From assembly GCF_001465545.3 (NCBI RefSeq), contig NZ_CP013480.3, positions 1,054,001 through 1,118,000 on the forward strand: a stretch of DNA of 64,000 bases, read 5' to 3'. Source of the stretch: Pandoraea norimbergensis (lineage in GTDB: Bacteria; Pseudomonadota; Gammaproteobacteria; Burkholderiales; Burkholderiaceae). The number at the start of each line of letters is the position of its first letter. The first letter of the stretch is position 1. A program made the position numbers and the translations under genes. The notes beneath the pieces were generated by a model. It saw only the letters and a program-made list of their open reading frames with translations, was not told the origin of the DNA and did no database searches. This document shows, piece after piece, positions 51,577-62,338 of the stretch.

Positions 51577-52728
51577 ATGAGCGAAAAGAATCAGCCGCCC
51601 ACACCCAAGAAGATTCAGGACGAGCGCAAGAAAGGGCGCGTCGCGAAGAGCGCCGACCTCACGGTTTGTGCGCAACTCGGCGTCGTGCTCGCCTGGCTGG
51701 TCTTCGAGGGGCCCACGCTGTACGGCGCCTGCGTGGGTCTTGTGCAGCGAATGTTGCTGGTGCTGGGCGATCCCGTCGGCGAAGCAGTGCGTGGCTTGCT
51801 GGTGCCGTCGCTATTGCTGCTCGTGCGATTTTGCGGCGGGCTGGCCGTGGTGCTGATCGTGACCACCTGGCTCGTCATGGTGTTGCAAATCGGCGTGCTG
51901 GTGGCACCAGACGCGATCACGCCGAAATTCGAGCGCATCGATCCCATTGCCAAAGCCAAACAGTTGTTCTCGATGCAGTCGCTCTTCGAGTTTGCGAAGT
52001 CGTTGCTCAAGGTCGGCGTGCTCGGCACGGTGTTCTTCTATCTGATCCGGCAGTACACCCCATCGCTCGCCGTGCTGCCGCAATGCGGCGCGGACTGCGG
52101 CCTCACGTTGACGGCGCGCCTGCTGTTCTGGCTGATGTCGGTGCTCATCATTGCGTACGTGGTGTTCGGTGCGCTCGATTTCGCTTATCAGAAATACAAC
52201 CTTCACAAGCAACTGATGATGTCGCACGACGAGATCAAGCGTGAATTCAAAGAGGTCGACGGCAATCCGGAGATCAAGCACAAACGCCGAGAAATTCACC
52301 GGGAAACGATCGAGAGCGGCAGTCTCGCCAGCAATGTGAAGCGCTCGACGGTGGTGGTGCGCAACCCAACGCGACTCGCCGTGTGCTTGCGATATGTGGC
52401 CGGCGAAACGCCGGTGCCCTGTGTGATCGAGAAGGGACGCGACGCTCGCGCACGCACGATTGTTGCGTTAGCGGAGCGCGAAGGCGTGCCGGTGGTCGAG
52501 CACATTCCGGTGGCGCGGCGGCTGATGGCCGATGTTGCCATCGACGCACCGATTCCTTCGGATCTCTTCGATGTCGTGGCGGCGATTCTGCGACTCGCGC
52601 TCGATTTGCCCTATGAGGTGGACGGGGCGGTCGAACCGGGCGCTGATGAAGCATCACCGAATGCGGCGCCAAATGTGGCTCCAAATGCGGCTCCGAGTGC
52701 GACGCCGGGTAGAGGAGAGGCGTCGTGA
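51577..52728 (+). CDS. sctU: T3SS autoprotease/switch protein SctU (SsaU/EscU-like)
   Basis: A 383-residue FlhB/YscU-family protein. The N-terminal PTPKKIQDERKKGRVAKSADL is the family start, four membrane helices follow, and the cytoplasmic domain carries the autocleavage site VVVRNPTRLAVCLRY. Cleavage occurs between Asn and Pro, which are intact, but the usual His of NPTH is Arg here. The C-terminal 35 residues form an Asn/Ala/Pro repeat tail encoded by four 12-bp repeats. It overlaps the lytic transglycosylase gene by 4 nt. Confidence 0.96.
   Translation: MSEKNQPPTPKKIQDERKKGRVAKSADLTVCAQLGVVLAWLVFEGPTLYGACVGLVQRMLLVLGDPVGEAVRGLLVPSLLLLVRFCGGLAVVLIVTTWLVMVLQIGVLVAPDAITPKFERIDPIAKAKQLFSMQSLFEFAKSLLKVGVLGTVFFYLIRQYTPSLAVLPQCGADCGLTLTARLLFWLMSVLIIAYVVFGALDFAYQKYNLHKQLMMSHDEIKREFKEVDGNPEIKHKRREIHRETIESGSLASNVKRSTVVVRNPTRLAVCLRYVAGETPVPCVIEKGRDARARTIVALAEREGVPVVEHIPVARRLMADVAIDAPIPSDLFDVVAAILRLALDLPYEVDGAVEPGADEASPNAAPNVAPNAAPSATPGRGEAS
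52657..52704 (+). repeat. Four 12-bp tandem repeats in the sctU 3' end
   Basis: Units CCGAATGCGGCG, CCAAATGTGGCT, CCAAATGCGGCT, CCGAGTGCGACG encode Pro-Asn-Ala-Ala-type steps in the unconserved SctU tail. The reading frame is kept whatever the copy number. Confidence 0.85.
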
Positions 52729-53639
52729 CGCGATCGACGGTGAGGGGATGGCGCTGGCTGATGCGAATGATGTATCCGGTCTGGCTTCCCGGGGCCGTGT
52801 TGGCACTGGCGCTCATCCACGTGCCATTGAGGGTGCAATCCGCACAGGACCGCCTGACGCTTCCATCACATCCGAGAATGACTGACGCGAACGTCGAGGT
52901 GCCGGTGCCGCGCGTTGCGCCTGTACCCGCAGGCGTGTCTGCGCATGAAGCCGTGACGCAGAGCGTTGAGGTGCCGGAAGATCGCCGCGATCAGGGCGAT
53001 GATATTGCGGCGGCCTCGTCGCCAGCTCTGCCATTCGACACGCTGGTGCAGACGACGGCGACCGACTTGTCGCTCGACGCCGCGTTGCTCCATGCCATCG
53101 TGAATGTAGAGTCGGGATACGACGCGCTGGCCGTATCGCGCAAAGGCGCCATCGGCCTGATGCAGGTGCGCCCGCAGACGGGCGCTCGTTTCGGCTTTCG
53201 CCGTCTGGAAGATCCGGCCGAGAACCTGCGCGCGGGGGCGACGTACCTGCAATGGCTGCTTACGCGCTTCGACGGCGATTTGTCGCTGGCACTCGCGGCG
53301 TACAACGCAGGAGAGGGGGCGGTGCTGCGGTATGGCCGAAAGATTCCGCCATACCCTGAAACGCAGGGCTACGTTCGCAAAGTGATGGCGGGCTATTCAC
53401 GGCTGGTGGCGGAGCGCGTGCCGGTGGTTGCCGAAAAACGGGCGCAGACTGGCGCTAGCAAGGTCGGCGCAGCGGTCGCCACGCCGGAGAATTCCCGGGC
53501 GTGGCAATTGCTGAGGGGGCTGGGGGCGTTGATCACGCGCAGTCCGTCAGACGAGTCTGGCGGCGGTGAGGCCTCGCAAGGCCGTGACGCCCCGGCTGTC
53601 GCGGTACCGGTCAAGCGGAAGCCACCAAACCACGGTTAG
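52725..53639 (+). CDS. T3SS-associated lytic transglycosylase (IagB/SctH-type)
   Basis: A 304-residue exported protein that probably opens the peptidoglycan for injectisome assembly. The N-terminal hydrophobic segment (about residues 12-30) acts as signal or anchor. The SLT catalytic domain (about 105-215) contains the catalytic Glu129 in IVNVESGYD, then KGAIGLMQVRPQTGARFG and SLALAAYNAGEGAVLRYG. The last 75 residues are low-complexity. GTG start at 52725 overlaps the sctU stop. This is the final gene of the island. Confidence 0.9.
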   Translation: MTRSTVRGWRWLMRMMYPVWLPGAVLALALIHVPLRVQSAQDRLTLPSHPRMTDANVEVPVPRVAPVPAGVSAHEAVTQSVEVPEDRRDQGDDIAAASSPALPFDTLVQTTATDLSLDAALLHAIVNVESGYDALAVSRKGAIGLMQVRPQTGARFGFRRLEDPAENLRAGATYLQWLLTRFDGDLSLALAAYNAGEGAVLRYGRKIPPYPETQGYVRKVMAGYSRLVAERVPVVAEKRAQTGASKVGAAVATPENSRAWQLLRGLGALITRSPSDESGGGEASQGRDAPAVAVPVKRKPPNHG

Positions 53640-53717
53640 TCGCGGCGAGTAACCGTCAGTCACGCAGCCAGTCACGGCCAGTGTCGCGGGTAGCCGTGGA
53701 TGTCCTTAGACGGGTGG

Positions 53718-54329
53718 TCAGAGCGCCGGTGCCGTGTCGGCGACCGACGCGCGTGCCGACATGCGCTCGAAATGGCGTTCGAGATTGGGGTGGTCGCGGC
53801 GCCATTCGATTTCCGGAAAGCGGAAGTCGAGGAAGCCGAGCGCGCAGACGAGGGCCACATCGGCCAGCGTCAGGCGGTTGCTCGCGCACCATTGGCGTTC
53901 ATCGAGCCCCTGCGACATGGCACGCAGTGCCTCGTCGATCTTGCTGCGCTGACGGTCGATGAGCGCTTGCGAGCGTGAGGCTTCATCGTGGAACTTCATT
54001 TCGACACGGATCTGCACGGCGGCATCGGTTACCCCGTCGGCGAGGGCTTCCCACACCCGCACCTCGGCGCGTTCGCGGCCCGAAGGGGGAATGAGCTTGC
54101 CCACCGGCGAAAGCGTGTCGAGATACTCGCAAATCACCCGCGAATCGAAGACGGCTTCCCCGTCTTCCATCACCAGACATGGCACTTTGGCCAGCGGGTT
54201 GGACTGCTGGATGCGGGTGTCGTCGGCCCACACGTTCTCTAGCTCAAGCTTGTAATCGAGCTTCTTTTCCGCGAGCACGATGCGGACTTTTCGAACGTAA
54301 GGGCTGGCGAGGGCACCGATCAACTTCAT
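53718..54329 (-). CDS. Glutathione S-transferase family protein
   Basis: A 203-residue cytosolic GST. The N-terminal thioredoxin-like domain starts MKLIGALASPYVRKVRIVLAEKKLDY, with Ser9 as the likely glutathione-activating residue, followed by NPLAKVPCLVMEDGEAVFDSRVICEYL (cis-Pro and Glu/Ser glutathione contacts). The C-terminal helical domain contains LTLADVALVCALGFLDFRFPE. Start at the ATG complementary to 54327-54329; the long upstream open frame is antisense to purB and not real. It diverges from purB. Confidence 0.92.
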   Translation of the reverse strand: MKLIGALASPYVRKVRIVLAEKKLDYKLELENVWADDTRIQQSNPLAKVPCLVMEDGEAVFDSRVICEYLDTLSPVGKLIPPSGRERAEVRVWEALADGVTDAAVQIRVEMKFHDEASRSQALIDRQRSKIDEALRAMSQGLDERQWCASNRLTLADVALVCALGFLDFRFPEIEWRRDHPNLERHFERMSARASVADTAPAL

Positions 54330-54446
54330 GTGAATCCTTGATAAATCGCAATAGCGCCGCAGAGTATAACGTGCCGCCCGGGGCATCGCGTAGCGCCTGG
54401 GGAGCCCCGCCGGGAGCGGAAAGGGCGTGAACCGGACAGGCAATGG

Positions 54447-55976
<1,530 letters not shown>

Positions 55977-56013
55977 CGCATCCGACGTGTTTGACACGTA
56001 GTACGTTGCAAAC

Positions 56014-56041
56014 AAAAAGGGCCGCTGATGCGGCCCTTTTT
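56014..56041 (+). terminator. Rho-independent terminator of purB
   Basis: Perfect 12-bp stem AAAAAGGGCCGC/GCGGCCCTTTTT with a TGAT loop, 38 nt after the purB stop. Confidence 0.92.
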
Positions 56042-56109
56042 GCATGTCATACGGGGTACTGACGAGATGTGTATCATGGCCGCATAACTCAAAAGGAGAA
56101 TCCCCAGAA

Positions 56110-56559
56110 ATGAAGCTCGCCCTTGCTCTCACTACCCTCGCCGCGGCTTTGGTCCCGGCGCTCTCGCACGCCCAGTTCGCCAAGCCCGACGACGCTGTGG
56201 AGTACCGCCAGTCGGCCCTGTTCCTGCTCGGTAACCACTTCGGCCGCATCGGTGCGGTCGTCAAGGGCGACGTGCCGTTCAACAAGGACGACGTGGCCAA
56301 GAACGCCGAACTCGTCGCCACGCTCTCGAAGCTGCCGTGGCCCGCTTTCGAAGGCGGTCAGACGACGGCAAAGAGCAAGGCCAAGCCGGAAGTCTTCACC
56401 GACAAGGTGAAGTTCCAGCAAGCGCAGGAGAAGATGGAGACGGCCGTGGCGCAATTGAACACGGTGGCCAAGGGCGGTGATCTGGCATCGATCAAGAAGG
56501 CCTTCGGCGACGCCGCACAGACCTGCAAGAGCTGCCACGACAACTTCCGCGCGAAGTAA
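56110..56559 (+). CDS. Cytochrome c' type protein (periplasmic)
   Basis: A 149-residue exported haem protein. The signal peptide is MKLALALTTLAAALVPALSHA (cleavage after about residue 21). The mature protein is predicted to be a four-helix bundle, and the single haem-attachment motif C-K-S-C-H lies near the C-terminus (Cys139-His143), the hallmark of class II cytochromes c. The AAAAGGAGAA ribosome-binding site supports ATG 56110. The convergent gene at 56722 encodes a membrane cytochrome b that is a plausible redox partner. Confidence 0.95.
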   Translation: MKLALALTTLAAALVPALSHAQFAKPDDAVEYRQSALFLLGNHFGRIGAVVKGDVPFNKDDVAKNAELVATLSKLPWPAFEGGQTTAKSKAKPEVFTDKVKFQQAQEKMETAVAQLNTVAKGGDLASIKKAFGDAAQTCKSCHDNFRAK

Positions 56560-56618
56560 GTCGGTCAGTCGATTTGCGGCATGCGTGGGGCGGTGTTCAC
56601 CGTCTGACGCCGCCAAAG

Positions 56619-56656
56619 AAAAAGACCGGTCCCCGCGAGGGCACCGGTCTTTTTTG
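56619..56656. terminator. Bidirectional intrinsic terminator between the two cytochrome genes
   Basis: AAAAAGACCGGT/ACCGGTCTTTTT stem around a GC-rich loop with T residues following on both strands, between convergent genes. Confidence 0.9.
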
Positions 56657-56721
56657 TCCGCTATCGACAGCCGGATGGTCGAGCGATGTAAGGACGGACT
56701 TCGCCTGAAGCGCCCGCGAAA

Positions 56722-57408
56722 TCAATAGGACGGCAGCGACGCCACGGCTGGCGTGAGATGGACGATGCGGTACACCAGCGCTGACGCCAGCACGATCAGC
56801 ACCAGCGCCCCGGCACGCACGCGCCAGTCGTCGCGGGCAGAGCGAGCGGGCGTAGCCAGATGCTTGTCGCCGTGGATCATGGGCGTGATCAGATCTTTCT
56901 TTTTGCCGAGGCGGTAGTAAAGAATCGCCAGCACGTGCAGCACCACCAGCCCGATCAGCACCCATTGGTTGAGCTGGTGCCAGCCGGTGAGCGTGTCGCT
57001 CAGGTCCTTGTCGATGAACTTGACGAGCGGGCCGTCGTTGAAAATGTCGTCGTTCGAGAACAGACCAAGCACCACCTGAATGCCGAAGAACAGCAGCATG
57101 GCGATGACCGACAGCCCGCCGAGCGGCGTGTGTCCGGCAAAGCGCGCGTCGGTGGCAGCGGGGGTACGCAACGACTGGAAAAACGTCCGTGGACCGGTCA
57201 TGAAGTCGCAAAAACGGGCATAGCGCGGGCCCACGAGCCCCCAGACCAGCCGGAAGATCAGCAGCGCGAGAATCGCGTAGCCGCACCAGAAGTGATAGAT
57301 CATCGCGTTGCCACCAGTCTTGGCGGTGACGTAGGCGGTGACCGCCAGCACGACAAACGACCAGTGGAAGAGACGGGTGGGCAGGTCCCAGATGCGGATC
57401 GGCTTCAT
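56722..57408 (-). CDS. Cytochrome b561/Ni-Fe hydrogenase b-type membrane protein
   Basis: A 228-residue membrane protein with at least four hydrophobic helices. The N-terminal IWDLPTRLFHWSFVVLAV has the conserved haem-ligand His of the bacterial b561/HydC family. Further helix histidines occur in NAMIYHFWCGYAI, GHTPLGGLSVIAML, GWHQLNQW and LVVLHVLAILYY. It probably passes electrons to the periplasmic cytochrome c' encoded next to it; this is inference from adjacency. Start at the ATG complementary to 57406-57408. Confidence 0.9.
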   Translation of the reverse strand: MKPIRIWDLPTRLFHWSFVVLAVTAYVTAKTGGNAMIYHFWCGYAILALLIFRLVWGLVGPRYARFCDFMTGPRTFFQSLRTPAATDARFAGHTPLGGLSVIAMLLFFGIQVVLGLFSNDDIFNDGPLVKFIDKDLSDTLTGWHQLNQWVLIGLVVLHVLAILYYRLGKKKDLITPMIHGDKHLATPARSARDDWRVRAGALVLIVLASALVYRIVHLTPAVASLPSY

Positions 57409-57526
57409 GGCGGGCAAGGTCGGGGAATGTTGTAGATAGTCGTAATCGACGAATCTCGCGAGATTACCGCAAGCCCGTGGCGCACGCACGTATTGGGTTC
57501 GACATTCGGTTCGACGAGGACAGGCG

Positions 57527-57560
57527 AAAAAAAACCGCCGGACAGGCCGGCGGTTTTTTC
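57527..57560 (-). terminator. Rho-independent terminator of the yajC-secD-secF unit
   Basis: AACCGCCGG/CCGGCGGTT stem with an ACAGG loop and T runs on both strands, 31 nt beyond the secF stop. Confidence 0.9.
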
Positions 57561-57590
57561 AGACAAGTGACGAGTGGCAAGGCGAGCCGG

Positions 57591-58568
57591 TCAGACTCGT
57601 GCGCCAAAGTTCGGATCGTTACGATCGGAACCTTCTTCTTCGTCCTTGCTGTTGTGCTTGATGAGGTCTTCGCGCTTCACGCCAAACCACATCGCAAGCG
57701 CTGCCGCCACGAACACCGACGAGTAGATACCGAACAGAATACCCACGGTCAGTGCCAGTGCGAAGTAGTGCAGCGTCTGGCCGCCGAAGAAGAACATCGA
57801 CAGCACCATCATTTCCGTACTGGCGTGGGTGATGATCGTACGCGACATGGTCGTCGTAATGGCGTGATCGATCACTTCCTGCACGGTGGCCTTGCGCATC
57901 TTGCGGAAGGTTTCGCGAATCCGGTCGAAGATAACGACCGATTCGTTCACCGAGTAGCCGAGCACCGCCAACACCCCCGCGAGCACCGCCAGCGAGAACT
58001 CCCACTGGAAGTACGCGAAGAAGCCCAGAATGATCACCACGTCGTGCAAGTTGGCGATCACGCCGGCCACAGCGAATTTCCATTCGAAGCGGAACGACAG
58101 GTAGATGATGATGCCGACCACCACGAACGTCAGCGCCAGCAGCCCGTCGGTAAAGAGCTCGTGGCCGATCTGCGGGCCGACGAATTCCACCCGGCGCAGT
58201 TGCACGTCAGGCGCGTCAGCCTTGAGTGCGCCCATGACGGCGTCGCTCTGCTGGGCGCTGGTGACTTGCTTGCCGTCCGTGCCGGTCTGAATCGGCAGAC
58301 GGATCATCACGTCGCGCGAGGTGCCGAAGCTCTGCACCTGCACGTCGCGATAGCCGAGCTTGCCGACTTCGCCGCGAATCTTCTCGAGATCAGCCGCTTG
58401 CGTGTAGGCCACTTCCATGACCGTCCCGCCCGTGAACTCGATCGACAGATGCAGACCGCGCGTGAGCAGGAAGAACACGGCCGCGACAAATGTCAGCGCC
58501 GAAATAACGTTGAAGATCAGGGCATGCCGCATGAACGGCACGTCTTTCTTGATACGGAAAAATTCCAT
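57591..58568 (-). CDS. secF: Protein-export membrane protein SecF
   Basis: Partner of SecD in the proton-driven accessory complex of the Sec translocon. The 325-residue protein has six membrane helices. Signatures are LHLSIEFTGGTVMEVAYTQ near the N-terminus and SVNESVVIFDRIRETFRKM in the conserved D-x-x-R-E-x-x-R region, followed by SMFFFGGQTLHYFALALTVGILFGIYSSVFVA. It is 24 nt downstream of secD on the minus strand. Confidence 0.97.
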   Translation of the reverse strand: MEFFRIKKDVPFMRHALIFNVISALTFVAAVFFLLTRGLHLSIEFTGGTVMEVAYTQAADLEKIRGEVGKLGYRDVQVQSFGTSRDVMIRLPIQTGTDGKQVTSAQQSDAVMGALKADAPDVQLRRVEFVGPQIGHELFTDGLLALTFVVVGIIIYLSFRFEWKFAVAGVIANLHDVVIILGFFAYFQWEFSLAVLAGVLAVLGYSVNESVVIFDRIRETFRKMRKATVQEVIDHAITTTMSRTIITHASTEMMVLSMFFFGGQTLHYFALALTVGILFGIYSSVFVAAALAMWFGVKREDLIKHNSKDEEEGSDRNDPNFGARV

Positions 58569-58592
58569 GACTGTTTCCTCTCGCGCCTGCGG

Positions 58593-60485
58593 TTATTGCT
58601 CGCCTGCGTCGGGTGCGTTCTTCGCACCGTCCGGGCGCCAGACTTGACCGATCGCCAGCGATTTGAGCTTGCGACGGCCGCCATACCACAGGTTGACCAA
58701 GCCGCGCGAGAAGAACACGGCAGAGAACATCGAGGTCAGGATACCCAGGCAGTGCACCACGGCAAACGCGCGCACCGGGCCCGAACCGAAGGCCAGCAGC
58801 GCCAGACCGGCGATCAGCGTGGTCACGTTCGAGTCCAGAATCGTGGCCCAGGCGTGTTCGAAGCCCAGCGAAATGGCCTTTTGCGCCGAAGCGCCGGCCC
58901 GCAGTTCTTCACGAATCCGCTCGTTGATCAGCACGTTGGCGTCGATGGCCATACCGAGCGTGAGCGCGATAGCGGCAATACCCGGCAGCGTGAGCGTGGC
59001 CTGCAACAGCGACAGCATGGCGACGAGCAGCAACAGGTTGAACAGCAGGGCGATCACCGAGAACACGCCGAACAGCATGTAGTACATCATCATGAACAGG
59101 GCGATGGCGATCAGGCCGTACAGCACCGAATCCACACCCTTTTGCACGTTATCGGCACCGAGGCTCGGGCCGATCGTACGTTCTTCGATGATTTCCATCG
59201 GCGCGGCCAGCGAACCGGCGCGCAGCAGCAGCGCCAGATCGTTGGCGCCCTGTGCCGAGCCCATGCCGGTGATCTGGAAGCTCTGACCCAGTTCGCTGCG
59301 GATGTTCGCCACCGTCAGCACTTCGCCCTTGCCCTTTTCGAACAGCACGATGGCCATCGGCTTGCCGATGTTGTCGCGCGAGACGTCGCGCAGCACACGG
59401 CCACCGGCGGCGTCGAGCTTGATGTTTACCGACGGTTGCTGGTGATCGTCGAAGCCGGCGGCGGCGCTGGTGATGCGGTCGCCGCTGAAGATCACCGAAC
59501 GCTTGAGCAGCACCGGCGCGCCATTGCCATGCAGGAACAGTTCGTCCTGCGGCGGCACCGGCGTGTCGGCCGTCACGAGACGCGGGGCGTCCGGGTCTGC
59601 CAGACGGGCTTCGAGCGTTGCCGTACGGCCGATGATGTCCTTCGCCTTGGCGGTGTCCTGCACGCCCGGCAATTGCACGACGATACGGTCAGGGCCTTCC
59701 TGCTGGATCACCGGCTCGGCCACACCGAGTTCGTTCACGCGGTTATGCAACGTGACGATGTTCTGCTTGACGGCGTTGTCCTGCACCGCGCGGCGGGCCG
59801 CTTCGGTGAACGCACCCACGACCTTGAACGTGCCGTTAGGACCGGCTTGCGTGGTGTAGGTGAGATCGGGCAGGCCATCGGCGAGCACGCCACGGGCGCG
59901 ATCGGATTCATCCTGACTCGTGAAAGCGACTTCGATACCGCTGTCCGTGCGCGTCACGCCGTTGTGACGGACGTTCTTGTCGCGCAGCAGGGCACGGGCG
60001 TCGGCGGCCGAGGCGTCGAGACGCTTCGTGATGGCACCGGCCATGTCCACTTGCAACAGGAAGTGCACACCGCCACGCAAGTCGAGACCGAGATACATCG
60101 GCAGCGCGTGCATCTTGGTCAGCCACGAGGGCGAAGCCGAGAGCAGGTTCAGCGCGACGACGTAGGTCGGGTCGGTGGGGTCGGCGTTCAGCGACGTCTG
60201 GAGAAGATCCTTGGCGCGCAGCTGCGTGTCGGTATCCGAGAAGCGGATACGCACGCTCGGGTTGCTACCGGTGCTGTCGAACACTGCCCCTTGATAGGTA
60301 ATGTTCTGCGCCTTGAGCGCGTCTTCAGCGCGCGCGAGCGTCGAGGGATCGACCTTGACGGTCGCCTTGACGCTGGAAATCTGTACCGCGGGTGTTTCAC
60401 CGAACAAGTTCGGCAGCGTGTAGAGCACCCCGATGGCGAGAGCCACCAGAATGACGATGTATTTCCAGAGAGGATAGCGATTCAT
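58593..60485 (-). CDS. secD: Protein translocase subunit SecD
   Basis: Inner-membrane protein with a large periplasmic domain that helps pull proteins across the membrane. The 630-residue protein begins MNRYPLWKYIVILVALAIGVLYTLPNLFGE. It has LGLDLRGGVHFLLQVDM (first signature), the VVQLPGVQDTAKAKDIIG periplasmic region and the conserved AIDANVLINERIREELRAG near the fourth helix. Gene order yajC-secD-secF is standard. Two GC-rich hairpins lie upstream, between yajC and secD. Confidence 0.98.
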   Translation of the reverse strand: MNRYPLWKYIVILVALAIGVLYTLPNLFGETPAVQISSVKATVKVDPSTLARAEDALKAQNITYQGAVFDSTGSNPSVRIRFSDTDTQLRAKDLLQTSLNADPTDPTYVVALNLLSASPSWLTKMHALPMYLGLDLRGGVHFLLQVDMAGAITKRLDASAADARALLRDKNVRHNGVTRTDSGIEVAFTSQDESDRARGVLADGLPDLTYTTQAGPNGTFKVVGAFTEAARRAVQDNAVKQNIVTLHNRVNELGVAEPVIQQEGPDRIVVQLPGVQDTAKAKDIIGRTATLEARLADPDAPRLVTADTPVPPQDELFLHGNGAPVLLKRSVIFSGDRITSAAAGFDDHQQPSVNIKLDAAGGRVLRDVSRDNIGKPMAIVLFEKGKGEVLTVANIRSELGQSFQITGMGSAQGANDLALLLRAGSLAAPMEIIEERTIGPSLGADNVQKGVDSVLYGLIAIALFMMMYYMLFGVFSVIALLFNLLLLVAMLSLLQATLTLPGIAAIALTLGMAIDANVLINERIREELRAGASAQKAISLGFEHAWATILDSNVTTLIAGLALLAFGSGPVRAFAVVHCLGILTSMFSAVFFSRGLVNLWYGGRRKLKSLAIGQVWRPDGAKNAPDAGEQ

Positions 60486-60533
60486 AGCGGCGGGCTAGGG
60501 TGATGCCTCGTGGCAAACCGTGCTTCAGACCGG

Positions 60534-60604
60534 ACGCATGGCGGCACCCGTGCCCCGAAGGGCGGGTACCGCCATGCGTTGCGGCCGCCGGATGTGGCGG
60601 CCGC
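60534..60604. repeat. Two consecutive GC-rich hairpins between yajC and secD
   Basis: The first (60534-60579) pairs ACGCATGGCGG with CCGCCATGCGT, plus an inner CACCCG/CGGGTA-type extension. The second (60581-60604) pairs GCGGCCGCC with GGCGGCCGC around GGATGT. Neither is followed by a T run on the minus strand, so they are more likely mRNA stability or processing elements than terminators. Confidence 0.65.
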
Positions 60605-60622
60605 GTGCGGTTGCGCGAAGGA

Positions 60623-60949
60623 TCAGAGCGCCTTGATGGTGCCCTTCGGCAGCAGGGTCGTGATAGCGCCCTTTTGCACGTTGATCTCGACGTTCTCGGC
60701 GATCTCAACGGTCACGAAGGTCTCACCGACCTTCGAGATACGACCGGCGAGGCCGCCCGAGGTCACGACTTCGTCGCCCTTGGCGAGCGCTGCCAGCATG
60801 TTGCGGGTTTCTTTCTGACGCTTCATCTGCGGACGGATCATGATGAAGTACAGCACCACGAACATCAGTACGAGCGGCAGGAAGCTCATCAGGTTGCTGG
60901 TCGAGCTGGCGGCGCCAGCCGTCTGGGCGAAGGCTTCTGAAATCAGCAC
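60623..60949 (-). CDS. yajC: Preprotein translocase subunit YajC
   Basis: A 108-residue accessory protein of the SecDF complex. One membrane helix (SFLPLVLMFVVLYFIMIRPQMKRQKE) with the family-typical F-I-R-P-Q-x-K-R motif at its cytoplasmic end, then a small beta-rich domain with LAKGDEVVTSGGLAGRISKV. It is followed by secD after 137 nt that contain two hairpins. Confidence 0.97.
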   Translation of the reverse strand: MLISEAFAQTAGAASSTSNLMSFLPLVLMFVVLYFIMIRPQMKRQKETRNMLAALAKGDEVVTSGGLAGRISKVGETFVTVEIAENVEINVQKGAITTLLPKGTIKAL

Positions 60950-60976
60950 GTTCGGTTCTCCTTATGTGTAAGACGT

Positions 60977-61016
60977 GTAAAAGCCGCGTGTGGCCGGTTA
61001 TCCGGTCACGCGCGGC
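60977..61016 (-). terminator. Terminator-like hairpin between tgt and yajC
   Basis: Read on the minus strand, GCCGCGCGTGACCGG and CCGGCCACACGCGGC form a 15-bp stem with two imperfect positions around ATAA, followed by TTTTACACGTCTT. The U tract is short, so partial termination (attenuation) of tgt read-through into yajC is plausible. Confidence 0.55.
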
Positions 61017-61117
61017 ATGTGTTTCGGTGCGAGGATGCAGGATCCAAGCCCGGCATTTTACCACCGCCCGACCCCATTCCCCCGGGGATTCGGTGCCTGA
61101 GCCTCAGGCGCCGGCCA

Positions 61118-62251
<1,134 letters not shown>

Positions 62252-62338
62252 TCATGCGCCCCGGCACCACCGGCAAAACAAGCCGGCGCCCGCACGGGAC
62301 GGGATAAAGCGGCACGCGCCCCATGCGCGGCCAGGCCG

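Noticed and set aside
57477..60503. A 1008-codon open frame on the plus strand antisense to secF and secD
   Set aside because: It runs exactly opposite two highly conserved genes and its translation is Arg/His/Gln-rich without domains. Long antisense frames are expected opposite GC-rich codon-biased genes.
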